From positions 1-64,000 of the forward strand of contig NZ_JANJGU010000001.1 of the NCBI RefSeq assembly GCF_024626525.1: a stretch of DNA of 64,000 nucleotides. Direction: 5' to 3'. Shown piece after piece: positions 54,744-64,000 of the stretch. The position numbers and the translations under genes were made by a program. Every line of letters starts with the position of its first letter. The first letter of the stretch is position 1. This DNA comes from Lederbergia panacisoli. Lineage in GTDB: Bacteria > Bacillota > Bacilli > Bacillales > Bacillaceae_C. Below the pieces are notes generated by a model that searched no databases, was not told the DNA's origin, and worked only from the letters and a program-made list of their open reading frames with translations.

Positions 54744-57700
54744 TTACAGGGTTACACGAACTGTTTTTACTTCAAATGGTTTACAATCAATACTAATTTG
54801 ATTATTTTCCACCTTCATATTAGCGATGGATTCTTCTAATAGGTTCGTTTCTTCCACTGTTCCGATAGATTCCTCTAATTGAAGATTCACTTGCTCTCTT
54901 CCTCCAGAAGATTCATATAACCTAAAAATGAATCCTGATTGATCCTCGGCATGTTTTACCGTATCGATTACAACTGCTTGTGCATCTGTTTTAATAAAAC
55001 TATGATGATTCGGCAAAGTGCCTTTATGTGCACGGGTCTTGAGGACACTTACTTCATGGTTAAGTTCATATCCCTCTCTAGTTACGTTCGCCGCCTGTGA
55101 GTTACCGAGGTGTGGATATAAAGAATACGTAAATTGATGTGTACCGATGTCGGCGGTCGGGTCTGGCCACTTAGGAGCACGTAATAACGATAATCTTAGG
55201 ACATTGCCTTTCACATCATAACCGTATTTGCTATCGTTAAGTAAACTTACACCATAGTTGCTTTCGGATAGATCAGCAAAGCGGTGGCCGCATACTTCAA
55301 ACTGCGCTGTTTCCCAGCTTGTATTATTGTGCGTTGCTCGGTCGACGGTGCCAAATGGGATTTCAAACGTTGCTTTATCAGTTACAATATCAACTGGGAA
55401 GGCCACCTTCAAAAGCTTATGTTCCTCTTTCCAATCGACATTTGTTACAAAATCAATTCTAGGGGAATGATGATAGAAAACGACATCTTGCTCGATCAAG
55501 GAATGTGAAACAGACCGTTTAAAGCGAAGCACATCTTTCGTTTTCCCTTTTTGAACGACTTCAACTGATTGTAATTTCACTTGTTCAGCCGGTTGGGCTT
55601 CAAATCTTGGATCGATATCCCAAGCATCCCAATACGTTGGACGGTCATGATAAAATTGGAGTTGATTCCCGGCTTCACCAGATTTGATTACTTCTCGTTT
55701 CGCTTTCTTATCAAATAAGCGTACGATTTCTCCATTTTCATTCCATTCTACTTTGTAATATTCTGTCTCCCAGTTACCATTAAAATCATTTACTTTTGGC
55801 GAACTTGCTTGTTGGTTGTTTCTTAACCAAATTGTGCAATAACCCATTTCCGGAATGTTTGGAACAAACACAGACATTTCTACTTGTTGATCGCTTATTT
55901 TCACATCACTCTTAAGCTGGTTTCCGTTCTCATCAAAAGCACCCATATCAACAAGATCCGTACCACCCTTAATTGTAACAATTTCTGATCTTGTCCATGA
56001 CAGACTGTTAAGGATTACGATAGGCGTCCCATCCCCGGTTGTATCAATTTGTTTTTCTAATAATTCCAGTGCCTGATTTTTGGCAGAATGTCCGATCTTA
56101 AAGATTTCATTGTAATCAGATTCTGATTTTACATACACTTCCGGGATAGATGTCCCAGGGATTATGTCGTGAAACTGATTGAATAACAGTAATTTCCAAC
56201 CAGTCTCCAAAGAATCAAATTGATGTTGCTCGTTCACCCATGATGCAAAGCTTCTCCATATTTCAGCATCACGATATAGGATTTCGGCTTTACGGTTCCA
56301 ACGTTTATTTTTTGCATGTGTAGTATACGTACCACGATGGAGCTCAAGATACATATCACCATGCCAAGAAGGTAAATGTTCAACATTAGACTTTTTAATC
56401 CCATCAAAGAATTCATGCGCTGTACTAAATTCTGTTTTTGGTAATCCCGGTAAACTTTCGGAACGTTCTACGTATTTAACCATTTCTCTAGTAACACCGC
56501 CGCCGCCATCGCCATGTCCATACAGGAGCATCTGTTCAGGATGCACTGTCTTTTGTTTATAGCTGTCCCAATGGTCTTTAATTTCTTTCGGGTGTGTATA
56601 CTCGTTCACTCCATGATTTAAGTAAGCAAGAATCGTTGTGCCATCAATCCCCACCCAATTAAATAGATCATAAGGAAATTTGTTCGTATCATTCCAATTC
56701 ATTTTTGTCGTCATGAAATATTCTAGACCAGCTTTTTGAAGAAGCTGAGGCAACGATGCACAGTAGCCAAATGTATCGGGGAGCCATTCGATACGAGGTT
56801 TCACACCGAATTCTTCCTCATAAAATTTCATCCCGTATACAAGTTGTCTTACAAGTGATTCACCAGATGGAATATTTAAATCTGGCTCTACCCACATGCC
56901 GCCAACTATTTCCCATTTACCTGAAACGATATGTTTTTTGATTCTTTCATATAGATCCGGATAATGTGTTTTAACAAAATCAAAGGCCTGCGGCTGACTT
57001 TGCGCATATTTAAAATTAGGAAATTGATCCAACAACGTACTCATCGTTGAAAATGTACGACTCGTTTTCCGAACCGCTTCCTTCGCAGGCCATAGCCAAG
57101 CTAAATCTATATGTGATTGGCCAACCATATGAATTTTTCCTTGTGAATGATTTTCTAGATCTTTTAGTGAATGTAGTAGATTCGATTCGATTAATGAAAC
57201 CCATTTCTGATCTTTTAACTTACTAGGATCTTCATTGAGAAATCTATTACTAAGCTCGGTTAAGGCTTTAATAATTTGATCTTTCTTTAAATCTCCTTCA
57301 GAGAGCAGTATTGCTGTTTCAAAATATACTTTCACTGTAAACAGCAAATCCTCTACAGCCCTATTCATTCGGACCAAATTACTTTGCAGCAGTGAAAGTG
57401 GCGCCGGACTGTGTTCTGCGGGTTCATTTTGGAAGTTTAACCCATCCACTACTTGCGCTATTGGATTATATAATTCAATTTTAATATCATAACTAGATTT
57501 CTTCCCATGATCATCCGGAAGTGGAACTAAACTGCGGTTTCTATCAATTCCATGATATGGCACCCCGTCCAGCGTTAATAAAGCCTCATGGTTTGTTTTA
57601 ATTTCGGGCTGTCCTACATGAAAGACTACACCGACTGCACTTTCATTCCATTCAGTCGGTATTGTAATCGTCTTTTCCAAGAACATCGTTTCCCCAGAAA

Positions 57701-57866
57701 CAATCAAGTGATCCCCAACATTGATCGTTTCTATCTCTTGGCTTTTATATTCATATTTTACCGGTTCTGTGTATATGGCTCGTGTAGCATGCCAGTTTTC
57801 AAGTTTGATGGATTCCAATACTTGGTGTCCGCTTAAAAAATTAATAAAGCGATGAATTCTGTTCAA
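54744..57866 (-). CDS. GH38 alpha-mannosidase, long form
   Basis: A 1040-residue GH38 enzyme of the eukaryote-like/ManA class with a long N-terminal domain. The zinc site is GQSHIDLAWLWPAKEAVRKT (near residue 245) and the nucleophile is in EWLPDTFGYCASLPQLLQKA (near 358). NQFHDIIPGTSIPEVY is another family marker. No signal peptide is seen. It differs clearly from the 903-residue GH38 at 44492, so the two probably cut different alpha-mannose linkages. It follows the fucosidase gene by 32 bases and the two share an operon. Confidence 0.92.
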   Translation of the reverse strand: MNRIHRFINFLSGHQVLESIKLENWHATRAIYTEPVKYEYKSQEIETINVGDHLIVSGETMFLEKTITIPTEWNESAVGVVFHVGQPEIKTNHEALLTLDGVPYHGIDRNRSLVPLPDDHGKKSSYDIKIELYNPIAQVVDGLNFQNEPAEHSPAPLSLLQSNLVRMNRAVEDLLFTVKVYFETAILLSEGDLKKDQIIKALTELSNRFLNEDPSKLKDQKWVSLIESNLLHSLKDLENHSQGKIHMVGQSHIDLAWLWPAKEAVRKTSRTFSTMSTLLDQFPNFKYAQSQPQAFDFVKTHYPDLYERIKKHIVSGKWEIVGGMWVEPDLNIPSGESLVRQLVYGMKFYEEEFGVKPRIEWLPDTFGYCASLPQLLQKAGLEYFMTTKMNWNDTNKFPYDLFNWVGIDGTTILAYLNHGVNEYTHPKEIKDHWDSYKQKTVHPEQMLLYGHGDGGGGVTREMVKYVERSESLPGLPKTEFSTAHEFFDGIKKSNVEHLPSWHGDMYLELHRGTYTTHAKNKRWNRKAEILYRDAEIWRSFASWVNEQHQFDSLETGWKLLLFNQFHDIIPGTSIPEVYVKSESDYNEIFKIGHSAKNQALELLEKQIDTTGDGTPIVILNSLSWTRSEIVTIKGGTDLVDMGAFDENGNQLKSDVKISDQQVEMSVFVPNIPEMGYCTIWLRNNQQASSPKVNDFNGNWETEYYKVEWNENGEIVRLFDKKAKREVIKSGEAGNQLQFYHDRPTYWDAWDIDPRFEAQPAEQVKLQSVEVVQKGKTKDVLRFKRSVSHSLIEQDVVFYHHSPRIDFVTNVDWKEEHKLLKVAFPVDIVTDKATFEIPFGTVDRATHNNTSWETAQFEVCGHRFADLSESNYGVSLLNDSKYGYDVKGNVLRLSLLRAPKWPDPTADIGTHQFTYSLYPHLGNSQAANVTREGYELNHEVSVLKTRAHKGTLPNHHSFIKTDAQAVVIDTVKHAEDQSGFIFRLYESSGGREQVNLQLEESIGTVEETNLLEESIANMKVENNQISIDCKPFEVKTVRVTL

Positions 57867-57898
57867 AATGAATAACTCCTTTTGTCCAATTGGATAAC

Positions 57899-59284
57899 TT
57901 AATTAAATCGAAATACATGTGCAATAGGGGCTGTTTCCTGTTTTTTTGACTCAGGCAATCTAATCTTGATTCCTTCGTCTGTTTGTGTAAACGAAATTCC
58001 TTCTCGGCCGCCAACAAGATCAATGCGATTTACCTTTTCCGTATATGGAATGATGATTTCGTCTTGTACTTTGCTATTTTCATCTTCGTACATAAAGAAA
58101 CAAAATACTGTATCATCTTTCTTTGTAAATCCAATATTTTCTGTATAATATGGTGCGCACATTCTCGTACCATAAACTGCTTCACCGTATATTTTCAACC
58201 AACTGCCCATTTCTTTCATTCTTTTAATAGCTGTTCGTGGAAGTCTTCCATCCGGTTGTGCAGCTACATTTAAAGCTAGGTTTCCACCTTTTGAAATAAC
58301 TTCAATTAATAAATGAATAAGTTCCCTCGTTGATTTGTAATCATCTTCGTATCGGAATGAGAAAGCGGTTCCCATTGTAATACAGCTTTCCCATGGAACA
58401 TCCATTGGTTTTTCAGGAACTGCTTGTTCTGGAGTAATAATATTCTCAAAAGGGCCTCCAATAAGCCGATCAGCGGATAGAAGCCACGGTTGGTTTTCGC
58501 GTGCCTTATTTACTAGCTCCCCCAGTCGAATATCCTGCTTATTTCTTGCCGACACCCACCCGGCATCAAGCCAAAGCACCTCAATTCTCCCGTAATCGGT
58601 TAATAGCTCCATCATCTGTTCATGCGTAAATTGAACAAACCTTTCCCATAATTCCGGATGTTTTTCCGTATCATACGATGGGCCTCTCCACATATTCTTT
58701 CCACGTTCCATTCCCTCCGCCCAATATGTCGGAGTATGCCAATCCGCCTTTGAGAAATAAGCCGCAATCGGCAACCCTTTCGCACGGAATGCATCAAAAG
58801 CATGTTTGACAATATCGGCGTATTTATGGGTGTGGAATGGACTGCTAGGATCCGTTATTTTATAATTCGTCGTTTTCGTATCCCACATACAAAAACCATC
58901 GTGATGTTTAGTCGTAAATAAAAAATATTTAAACCCGCCCTCGTAAGCGAGCTCCGCCCATTCATCTGGTTGAAATCGAACAGGATTAAAGCTTTTATTT
59001 AAATCAAAATACTGTTTTTTAAATGTTTCAGGGTCTAGTTCCCAATCGATATCTTCCCTGGACCAATCGGCATCTTCATCACTTAAAGCCCATGATTCTA
59101 CTATCCCTAATTGAGAATAGGGCCCCCAATGCATCATAAATCCTAATTTTTGATCTTTAAACCATTCTAATTGCTCTAATAGAATCGGGTCTTCTGGCTT
59201 TACCCATTTTTTATCATTACTAAAATGATGGACGCCATTCTCAACTTCATTATTTTCAATTTGTTCTGTATCGTGTGCAGACAT
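57899..59284 (-). CDS. GH29 alpha-L-fucosidase
   Basis: A 461-residue family 29 fucosidase. Visible motifs are FKDQKLGFMMHWGPYSQLGI, YFLFTTKHHDGFCMWDTKTT and the nucleophile Asp in VLWLDAGWVS near residue 236. There is no signal peptide. It is the first gene of the minus-strand glycan operon, with GGGGGAAAGGGT before the ATG. Together with the mannosidases it indicates a fucose-containing, mannose-rich substrate such as plant or insect N-glycan. Confidence 0.92.
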   Translation of the reverse strand: MSAHDTEQIENNEVENGVHHFSNDKKWVKPEDPILLEQLEWFKDQKLGFMMHWGPYSQLGIVESWALSDEDADWSREDIDWELDPETFKKQYFDLNKSFNPVRFQPDEWAELAYEGGFKYFLFTTKHHDGFCMWDTKTTNYKITDPSSPFHTHKYADIVKHAFDAFRAKGLPIAAYFSKADWHTPTYWAEGMERGKNMWRGPSYDTEKHPELWERFVQFTHEQMMELLTDYGRIEVLWLDAGWVSARNKQDIRLGELVNKARENQPWLLSADRLIGGPFENIITPEQAVPEKPMDVPWESCITMGTAFSFRYEDDYKSTRELIHLLIEVISKGGNLALNVAAQPDGRLPRTAIKRMKEMGSWLKIYGEAVYGTRMCAPYYTENIGFTKKDDTVFCFFMYEDENSKVQDEIIIPYTEKVNRIDLVGGREGISFTQTDEGIKIRLPESKKQETAPIAHVFRFN

Positions 59285-59655
59285 ACCCTTTCCCCCATTT
59301 TGTCCAGACTTCTATAAATTCATCTTACGATTTAGTCTTTATATTTGTATATGTGTAGAATATCAACTAGTTATGTCAGACTTTTTTATGTGTGATTTCA
59401 ATGAACAAATAAAACACAGCTATTGAATATAATACACATATTAAAACGCTTAATATAAAGCGCAATCATCTAGAAGAATGGTTAACTTGACAATCTATAT
59501 ATTCTTTTTTACTATTAAATTACACAATATTAATAACATCTAAGAGAATAAGTTTTAAAGGGCTTACGAGACAATTATTGCTAAATATCAATGTGGATAT
59601 TGATATTTCATGATTTACTTTAAGTATTTAATATACTTAGAATATTTTAAATCAT
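59285..59655. promoter_or_regulatory. divergent control region of the glycan locus
   Basis: About 370 AT-rich bases separate the fucosidase gene from the regulator gene and should hold both promoters. A partial catabolite-repression-like site, TTAAAACGCTTAA (59441-59453), is present but lacks the TG of the consensus. No other clear operator was found. Confidence 0.35.
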
Positions 59656-59656
59656 G

Positions 59657-59678
59657 CCGCTATAGTAAGCGGTTTTTT
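59657..59678 (+). terminator. terminator-like hairpin in the regulator gene's leader
   Basis: CCGCT-ATAGTA-AGCGG is followed by TTTTTT, 55 bases before the regulator ATG and in the same direction. It could be an attenuator of the regulator mRNA or the end of a short leader RNA. Confidence 0.5.
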
Positions 59679-59732
59679 CTATTTTATTTAGTGAAAAATA
59701 GAATTGAAAAATGTATGAAGGGGTAATATGCT

Positions 59733-61982
59733 ATGAAAAAAAATTCAAACTACAGATTACTATTATCTTACATTCTTTCATACTTATTGATTTTCATAGT
59801 TCCTTTTTCAATTATCTCCATGATCTTTTACTATAACTCTGTGAAGAGTTTGCGAGAAGAAACAGAGTTGTCAAATATTAATAATCTCAACAATATAAAA
59901 AACATGATTGACGGCCGAATGAAAGAATTAAATGATATCGGCGCTCTTATTTCGATCGACTGGAAATTAACTCCTTATCGAGTCAGCAGAAATGAATTCC
60001 GTCCAGACGCAACAACCGAGCTTGAAAAATACAAGCAAAACAGTTCAATTATTGACGATTTATATCTTTATTATTTTATCCAAAACAATATTTATTCCGG
60101 AAATGGTCAAATGTCAATGGATGCATTTTTGAAATTCAGAACGAATCTAGAAAATACCACTACTGAATTATTTGTAAGTAATCTTAAGAACATTGATTAT
60201 CCTGGCATATCTACTGATATTAAACCATTTGGTTCAAATCCAACTTTCGTCTACCCGCTTCCGCCAGGATCCGTTGGTACTTACGGCGTCATCTTTATGA
60301 AATTAGAAAATACTTTTTTTGAAAATATGATAAATAACATCTTGGGTGGATACGAAGGAAATGTATTTATTTACGATCATAATGACCAGCCCGTTTCTAC
60401 TTTTTCAAATGACAGTACTATATTTAATCCATCTGTTATAGATAAAATCTTGGGTAATGATTCCAGAATTCAAGAGATGAAAATTGAAAATATTAATTAT
60501 TCGATTGTTAAAGTCAAATCAGAAGTTAGCGATTGGTCATACATGATGGCTTTACCTACTAATCAATTTTTTAGCAAAGTTTCTAAATTTAAAACTTTTA
60601 TGTTGTTAGTATTTTTGTTTATTGCCATCGTCACTTCTGCTATAACCATCTATATTGCACTGAAAAATTTTCATCCTATTCAAAAGATGGTTGATATTGT
60701 AAAACGCAAAGAAACTTCCATCGAATTTAATAGTAAAAACGATCTAGAAAATTTAAGTGTGTTGCTCGAGAATTTATATATAAAACACGATGATTTGAAT
60801 AATAAGTATATTAGGCAGAAACCATTAATACGCGACCAATATTTAACTACTCTTCTCAAAGGTCAAATGAAAACGATCAACAAGTCTAACGAATTATTCG
60901 ATTCTATTCAATTAAATTTAGACGGATCTCATTCCTTCGTAATGGTAACAGCGCTAACAAAAAATCAGCTAAGCAGGCTTGACATGGAAAAACTGGAGGA
61001 AGCTGCGGGGCAATTATTGAAATCTGCAAAAATATACGGTGTTGAATTAATCAATGATAAAATAATCGCTTATATCATTAATGGTAAATTCAATTCTAAA
61101 TCAGAAAAAAATATGTTTTTAACTCAATTTAAACAGTTACTTACAAATGATTCATCAATGTTTATCGGCGTAGGAAAAACATATACAGGCAAAAATTTTA
61201 TTAACCGATCTTTCATAGAAGCTTCTGCGGCTTTTGAATACGGTAAGACGAACCAAATTAGTAATATTGTTCACTTTGATGAAATAAAGGAACATCAAGA
61301 AACTGATACAATCTGGCTTCCTAAATCTCATTTACTTAAATTAACTCAGAGCTGCAAACAAGGAAATATAGAAATAGCAGACGAAGCAGTCGATTCTCTT
61401 ATCATTTGGCTGCAAAATCATGTGGGGCCAAACCATTTACTTAAACACCTGAAGTATGATCTAGTGAATACGTTAATCAAGATTGCAAGTGAAACAGGAA
61501 TTTCTTTGAACCCAAGTGCTATTTATTACCAGTACGATGATACAAACTTACAGCAATTCCAGAAAATCTTATCTGACTTAACAAAAGAAATTTGCAATAA
61601 AATCGCAGAAAAGAAAGAATCCCAAAAAAATCAGTTACAGCTTGATATTTTAGAATATATTAACACCCATTTTCAAGACTATAATCTCAGTCTAGAAAAC
61701 ATTGCTAAAGATTTTAATTTATCGGCCTCCTACTTAAGTCGATTCATTAAAGAAGAAACAACAAAAACATTCTCTCAATATGTATGGGAACTACGATTAG
61801 GAGAAGTCAAAAGACAATTAATTGAAACAGACTTGCCAATCAAGAACATTATTTCTAGCGTCGGTTATATTGACGCACCAAATTTCACAAGAAAATTCAA
61901 AAAAACGTTAGGACTAACTCCAAGCGAGTACAGGAATGTACATGCTAAAAATTGGGTAAAAGATCCGGAAAAGTCATTTTAA
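59733..61982 (+). CDS. membrane-bound AraC-family regulator of the glycan locus
   Basis: A 749-residue transcription factor with a sensor outside the cell. A first membrane helix (residues 10-32) and a second (288-312, FMLLVFLFIAIVTSAITIYI) enclose a Cache-like domain of about 250 residues. A linker and a cytoplasmic region follow, and the last 100 residues form the AraC double helix-turn-helix: LSLENIAKDFNLSASYLSRF and IKNIISSVGYIDAPNFTRKF. Proteins of this form in Bacillus and Paenibacillus control adjacent polysaccharide genes in response to an extracellular sugar. GAAGGGGTAATATGCT precedes the ATG. It is divergent from the fucosidase operon and has its own terminator at 62024-62053. Confidence 0.9.
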   Translation: MKKNSNYRLLLSYILSYLLIFIVPFSIISMIFYYNSVKSLREETELSNINNLNNIKNMIDGRMKELNDIGALISIDWKLTPYRVSRNEFRPDATTELEKYKQNSSIIDDLYLYYFIQNNIYSGNGQMSMDAFLKFRTNLENTTTELFVSNLKNIDYPGISTDIKPFGSNPTFVYPLPPGSVGTYGVIFMKLENTFFENMINNILGGYEGNVFIYDHNDQPVSTFSNDSTIFNPSVIDKILGNDSRIQEMKIENINYSIVKVKSEVSDWSYMMALPTNQFFSKVSKFKTFMLLVFLFIAIVTSAITIYIALKNFHPIQKMVDIVKRKETSIEFNSKNDLENLSVLLENLYIKHDDLNNKYIRQKPLIRDQYLTTLLKGQMKTINKSNELFDSIQLNLDGSHSFVMVTALTKNQLSRLDMEKLEEAAGQLLKSAKIYGVELINDKIIAYIINGKFNSKSEKNMFLTQFKQLLTNDSSMFIGVGKTYTGKNFINRSFIEASAAFEYGKTNQISNIVHFDEIKEHQETDTIWLPKSHLLKLTQSCKQGNIEIADEAVDSLIIWLQNHVGPNHLLKHLKYDLVNTLIKIASETGISLNPSAIYYQYDDTNLQQFQKILSDLTKEICNKIAEKKESQKNQLQLDILEYINTHFQDYNLSLENIAKDFNLSASYLSRFIKEETTKTFSQYVWELRLGEVKRQLIETDLPIKNIISSVGYIDAPNFTRKFKKTLGLTPSEYRNVHAKNWVKDPEKSF

Positions 61983-62023
61983 AAATAACTAATTTAACTT
62001 ATCGAATACGTAGCATTTCTCTA

Positions 62024-62053
62024 AATCTCCCTTTGATATCAAAAAGGGAGATT
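62024..62053 (+). terminator. terminator of the regulator gene
   Basis: AATCTCCCTTT / AAAGGGAGATT form an 11-bp stem with loop GATATCAA, followed by CTTTCATATTT, 42 bases past the stop. Confidence 0.75.
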
Positions 62054-62077
62054 CTTTCATATTTGAGAATTTGAAAG

Positions 62078-62119
62078 AAAAAAAAGCCTAATCCCTCCAT
62101 ATTTTTGGTGAGGAATTAG
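62078..62119 (-). terminator. terminator of the peptide permease operon
   Basis: On the minus strand CTAATTCCTC / GAGGGATTAG (one G-T pair) is followed by GCTTTTTTTT. It lies 110 bases after the stop of the permease at 62230. Confidence 0.7.
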
Positions 62120-62229
62120 ACTAATGATCTTCCCTAAGCTTATTAAATCCGATGTTCACGAAGGATTAGTTTCCGTCATACAACAAATATACTTAGGAAA
62201 CTTCCTCCCATCTACAGGATTTTTTAAAA

Positions 62230-63138
62230 TTAATCATTCTTAAAGCGAGGATCCAAAGCATCCCGTAGTCCATCACCAATAAAATTAATGGATAATACAG
62301 TTAAAAATATAGCCAGCCCGGGCGGGATCCATAGCCAGTATTCGAATTTAAGTACTCGCAAAGATAAAGCATCAGACATCATGTTTCCCCAAGTAGGAGT
62401 AGGTTGTGGGATGCCGAATCCAATAAAACTTAGAGAAGATTCTGCAATGATCATGTATGCCATAAATACCGAAGCATTTACAATGATAGGAGCCATCGCA
62501 TTAGGCAGCAAATGCCTGAAAATAACTCTAGCATCGGAAGCCCCGACAGATTGCGCATTTAAAATAAATTCCTGCTCCCTTAATGATAAAAAAGTTGCTC
62601 TAATAATCCTCGTAATCTGTGGCCAGGATGTCAATGCGATGACCACCACAAAAATAAATATATTTACTGACCTCAGTATCGAAATGACTACGAGCACAAA
62701 AAGGATAAATGGAAAATTTAACATAATATCGCAAAATCTCATAATCAATGAATCAATAATACCTCCAAAATAGCCAGCTAGTGAACCAAGTATAACCCCG
62801 ATCATGACGGTAAAAACCATGGCACTAAACCCAATGATCAATGAAACCCTTGAACCATAAACCAATCTTGAAAACACATCCCTTCCGGAACTGTCTGTCC
62901 CCAAAATATGTTCATGGCTCGGTTTTTGATTTGTGATCATCAAATCAGCCTTCTCGGGATCGGCTGTAGCTATGTAAGGCGCAAAAATGGCTACTAGTGT
63001 AATAAGGATAAGGACGCATAATCCAAACATCGCTGTTTTGTTACGGGCAAATTTTCGAATCGCAATTTGCCATGGCCCCATTCCTTTTTTGTTTTTGATA
63101 GCGAATGGCCCTTCTGATTTATTCACAATTGTATTCAT
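62230..63138 (-). CDS. peptide/nickel-type ABC permease (OppC/DppC)
   Basis: A 302-residue permease of the oligopeptide/dipeptide/nickel class. The N-terminal FARNKTAMFGLCVLILITLV and the conserved HILGTDSSGRDVFSRLVYGS are signature segments of OppC-type proteins, and the EAA loop is SVGASDARVIFRHLLPNAMA. It lies 9 bases after the OppB-type gene. The substrate cannot be told from the permease; the binding protein and ATPases should lie to the right, outside the window. Confidence 0.92.
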   Translation of the reverse strand: MNTIVNKSEGPFAIKNKKGMGPWQIAIRKFARNKTAMFGLCVLILITLVAIFAPYIATADPEKADLMITNQKPSHEHILGTDSSGRDVFSRLVYGSRVSLIIGFSAMVFTVMIGVILGSLAGYFGGIIDSLIMRFCDIMLNFPFILFVLVVISILRSVNIFIFVVVIALTSWPQITRIIRATFLSLREQEFILNAQSVGASDARVIFRHLLPNAMAPIIVNASVFMAYMIIAESSLSFIGFGIPQPTPTWGNMMSDALSLRVLKFEYWLWIPPGLAIFLTVLSINFIGDGLRDALDPRFKND

Positions 63139-63147
63139 ATCTGCCTC

Positions 63148-63999
63148 CTAGTTATATCGTATTCGCGGATCAACAGCAGAATATAAAATATCCGCAATCA
63201 GATTCCCAATCAGTATGGCGATGGCAACAATTAAACTTATTGCCATAATCGTCGGATAGTCCCTAGTGAGAATGGAATCCAAAAACAATGTACCTATACC
63301 GGGCCAGGAAAAAACTTTTTCGGTAATAATCGCACCGCTTACTAAAGCCCCAAATTCAAAGCCCATAAGCGTAATAATCGGGATCATGGCGTTTCTTAAC
63401 GTATGCTTAAATAAAAGTTTCCGCTCTGGAACACCTTTTGATTTTGCCGTCCGGATAAAATCCTTTTGAATGACCTCCAACATTTCCGACCGCATATATC
63501 TGAAATAGATTGCAGTGGCGCTGGTGCCGATTGCAATAGCGGGAAGTAAAGCATGATGCAGTTTATCCATAAATAGTCGAAATCCGGTATAATTCGCGGA
63601 TGTGGTCACAGTACCTTGGGACGGAAACCAGCCGAAATGCAAAGCAAAAACAAAGATTAATAATAAACCTAAGTAAAAATTCGGTATAGAAAGACCGGTA
63701 AAGCTAAAGGTTGTCCCCATATAATCGACCAAGGAATATGGCCGCCTTGCCGAGAGAATGCCAAGCGGAATGGCAATGCTTATTGTAATAAATAAGGAAA
63801 GCGCGGCAAGCAGCACGGTGTTCCAAATCCGTTCATTGATCAGATCATTAACAGGTCGTTTCGTTTTTAAACTATTGCCAAAATCACCTTGGACGACGTT
63901 CGTCAACCATACGAAATACTGTTTTGGAATCGGATCGTCAATCCCATACATAGCCCGTTGCCTCTCAATATCTTCTTTCGATATGCCCGGGTCCATCTG
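63148..63999 (-). CDS. peptide/nickel-type ABC permease (OppB/DppB), 5' end outside window
   Basis: The partner permease of the OppC-type protein. Visible features are VVQGDFGNSLKTKRPVNDLI, the EAA loop RTAKSKGVPERKLLFKHTLR and the typical end AVDPRIRYN. The frame is open to the window edge (Gln before the first Met), and the first membrane helix expected in this family is missing, so the true start lies beyond base 64000, about 30-60 codons away. Confidence 0.9.
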   Translation of the reverse strand, partial: QMDPGISKEDIERQRAMYGIDDPIPKQYFVWLTNVVQGDFGNSLKTKRPVNDLINERIWNTVLLAALSLFITISIAIPLGILSARRPYSLVDYMGTTFSFTGLSIPNFYLGLLLIFVFALHFGWFPSQGTVTTSANYTGFRLFMDKLHHALLPAIAIGTSATAIYFRYMRSEMLEVIQKDFIRTAKSKGVPERKLLFKHTLRNAMIPIITLMGFEFGALVSGAIITEKVFSWPGIGTLFLDSILTRDYPTIMAISLIVAIAILIGNLIADILYSAVDPRIRYN

Positions 64000-64000
64000 C

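Noticed and set aside
62288-62773. 161-codon plus-strand frame
   Set aside because: It is antisense to the OppC-type permease and carries no features of a real gene.

Overview
The window reads as chromosomal DNA of a low-GC Gram-positive bacterium, most likely a member of Bacillaceae. It has AT-rich intergenic DNA, strong AGGAGG-type ribosome binding sites, many perfect rho-independent hairpins, and gene families typical of Bacillus and relatives (YkvA/DUF1232, VanW, YesL/DUF624, Lpl-type sugar ABC transporters, an ECF sigma/anti-sigma pair). No rRNA, tRNA, CRISPR array or replication origin was recognised.

Layout. (1) 1-2.2 kb: the right part of an IS21-family insertion sequence (istA cut by the window edge, istB, and a small third ORF). 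(2) 2.5-7.7 kb: housekeeping and hypothetical genes (membrane protein, VanW, DUF1232, a GIY-YIG protein, a DEAD-box RNA helicase). (3) 7.9-21.9 kb: a defence island, all on the minus strand: a type IV McrBC system, a two-gene ABC-ATPase + DUF4435/TOPRIM module that looks like PARIS (AriA/AriB), eroded gene fragments including an SNF2 helicase tail, a zinc-ribbon DUF4145 protein, and a complete type I system (hsdM-hsdS-hsdR). (4) 22.7-26.3 kb: a trehalose operon (a PTS permease with EIIA at its N-terminus, and trehalose-6-phosphate hydrolase). (5) 26.4-36.4 kb: a gene-poor stretch rich in pseudogenes: a secreted esterase, a truncated phosphatase copy, a nonsense-mutated zeta-like toxin, and an IS605-type element with a decayed tnpA and an intact tnpB. 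(6) 36.5-42.8 kb: a zinc metallopeptidase, an ECF sigma/anti-sigma operon divergent from a low-molecular-weight tyrosine phosphatase, and a CoA-transferase. (7) 43.2-62 kb: a glycan catabolic locus (GH125, two GH38, GH3 and GH29 enzymes, a solute-binding lipoprotein, two permeases, a DUF624 protein) with a divergent membrane-bound AraC-type regulator. (8) 62.2-64 kb: two oligopeptide/nickel-type ABC permeases, the second cut by the right edge.

How the genes work together. In region 7 the binding protein and permeases would import mannose-rich oligosaccharides. Cytoplasmic exo-enzymes without signal peptides would then trim alpha-mannose, fucose and beta-linked residues. The set resembles N-glycan or mannan use, but no endo-glycosidase or dedicated ATPase lies in the window. 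In region 3 the defences are complementary: type I targets unmodified DNA, McrBC targets modified DNA, and the PARIS-like pair may guard against phage anti-restriction proteins.

The most notable items are the PARIS-like module, the TnpB lacking a visible zinc ribbon with its probable guide RNA, an old partial duplication of the sigma-phosphatase intergenic region that ends at a short GTGCCTGA repeat, several families of short palindromic repeats, and a small extra ORF in the IS21 element. No wholly new system is demonstrated; functions of the uncharacterised modules are inferred from domain content and context.
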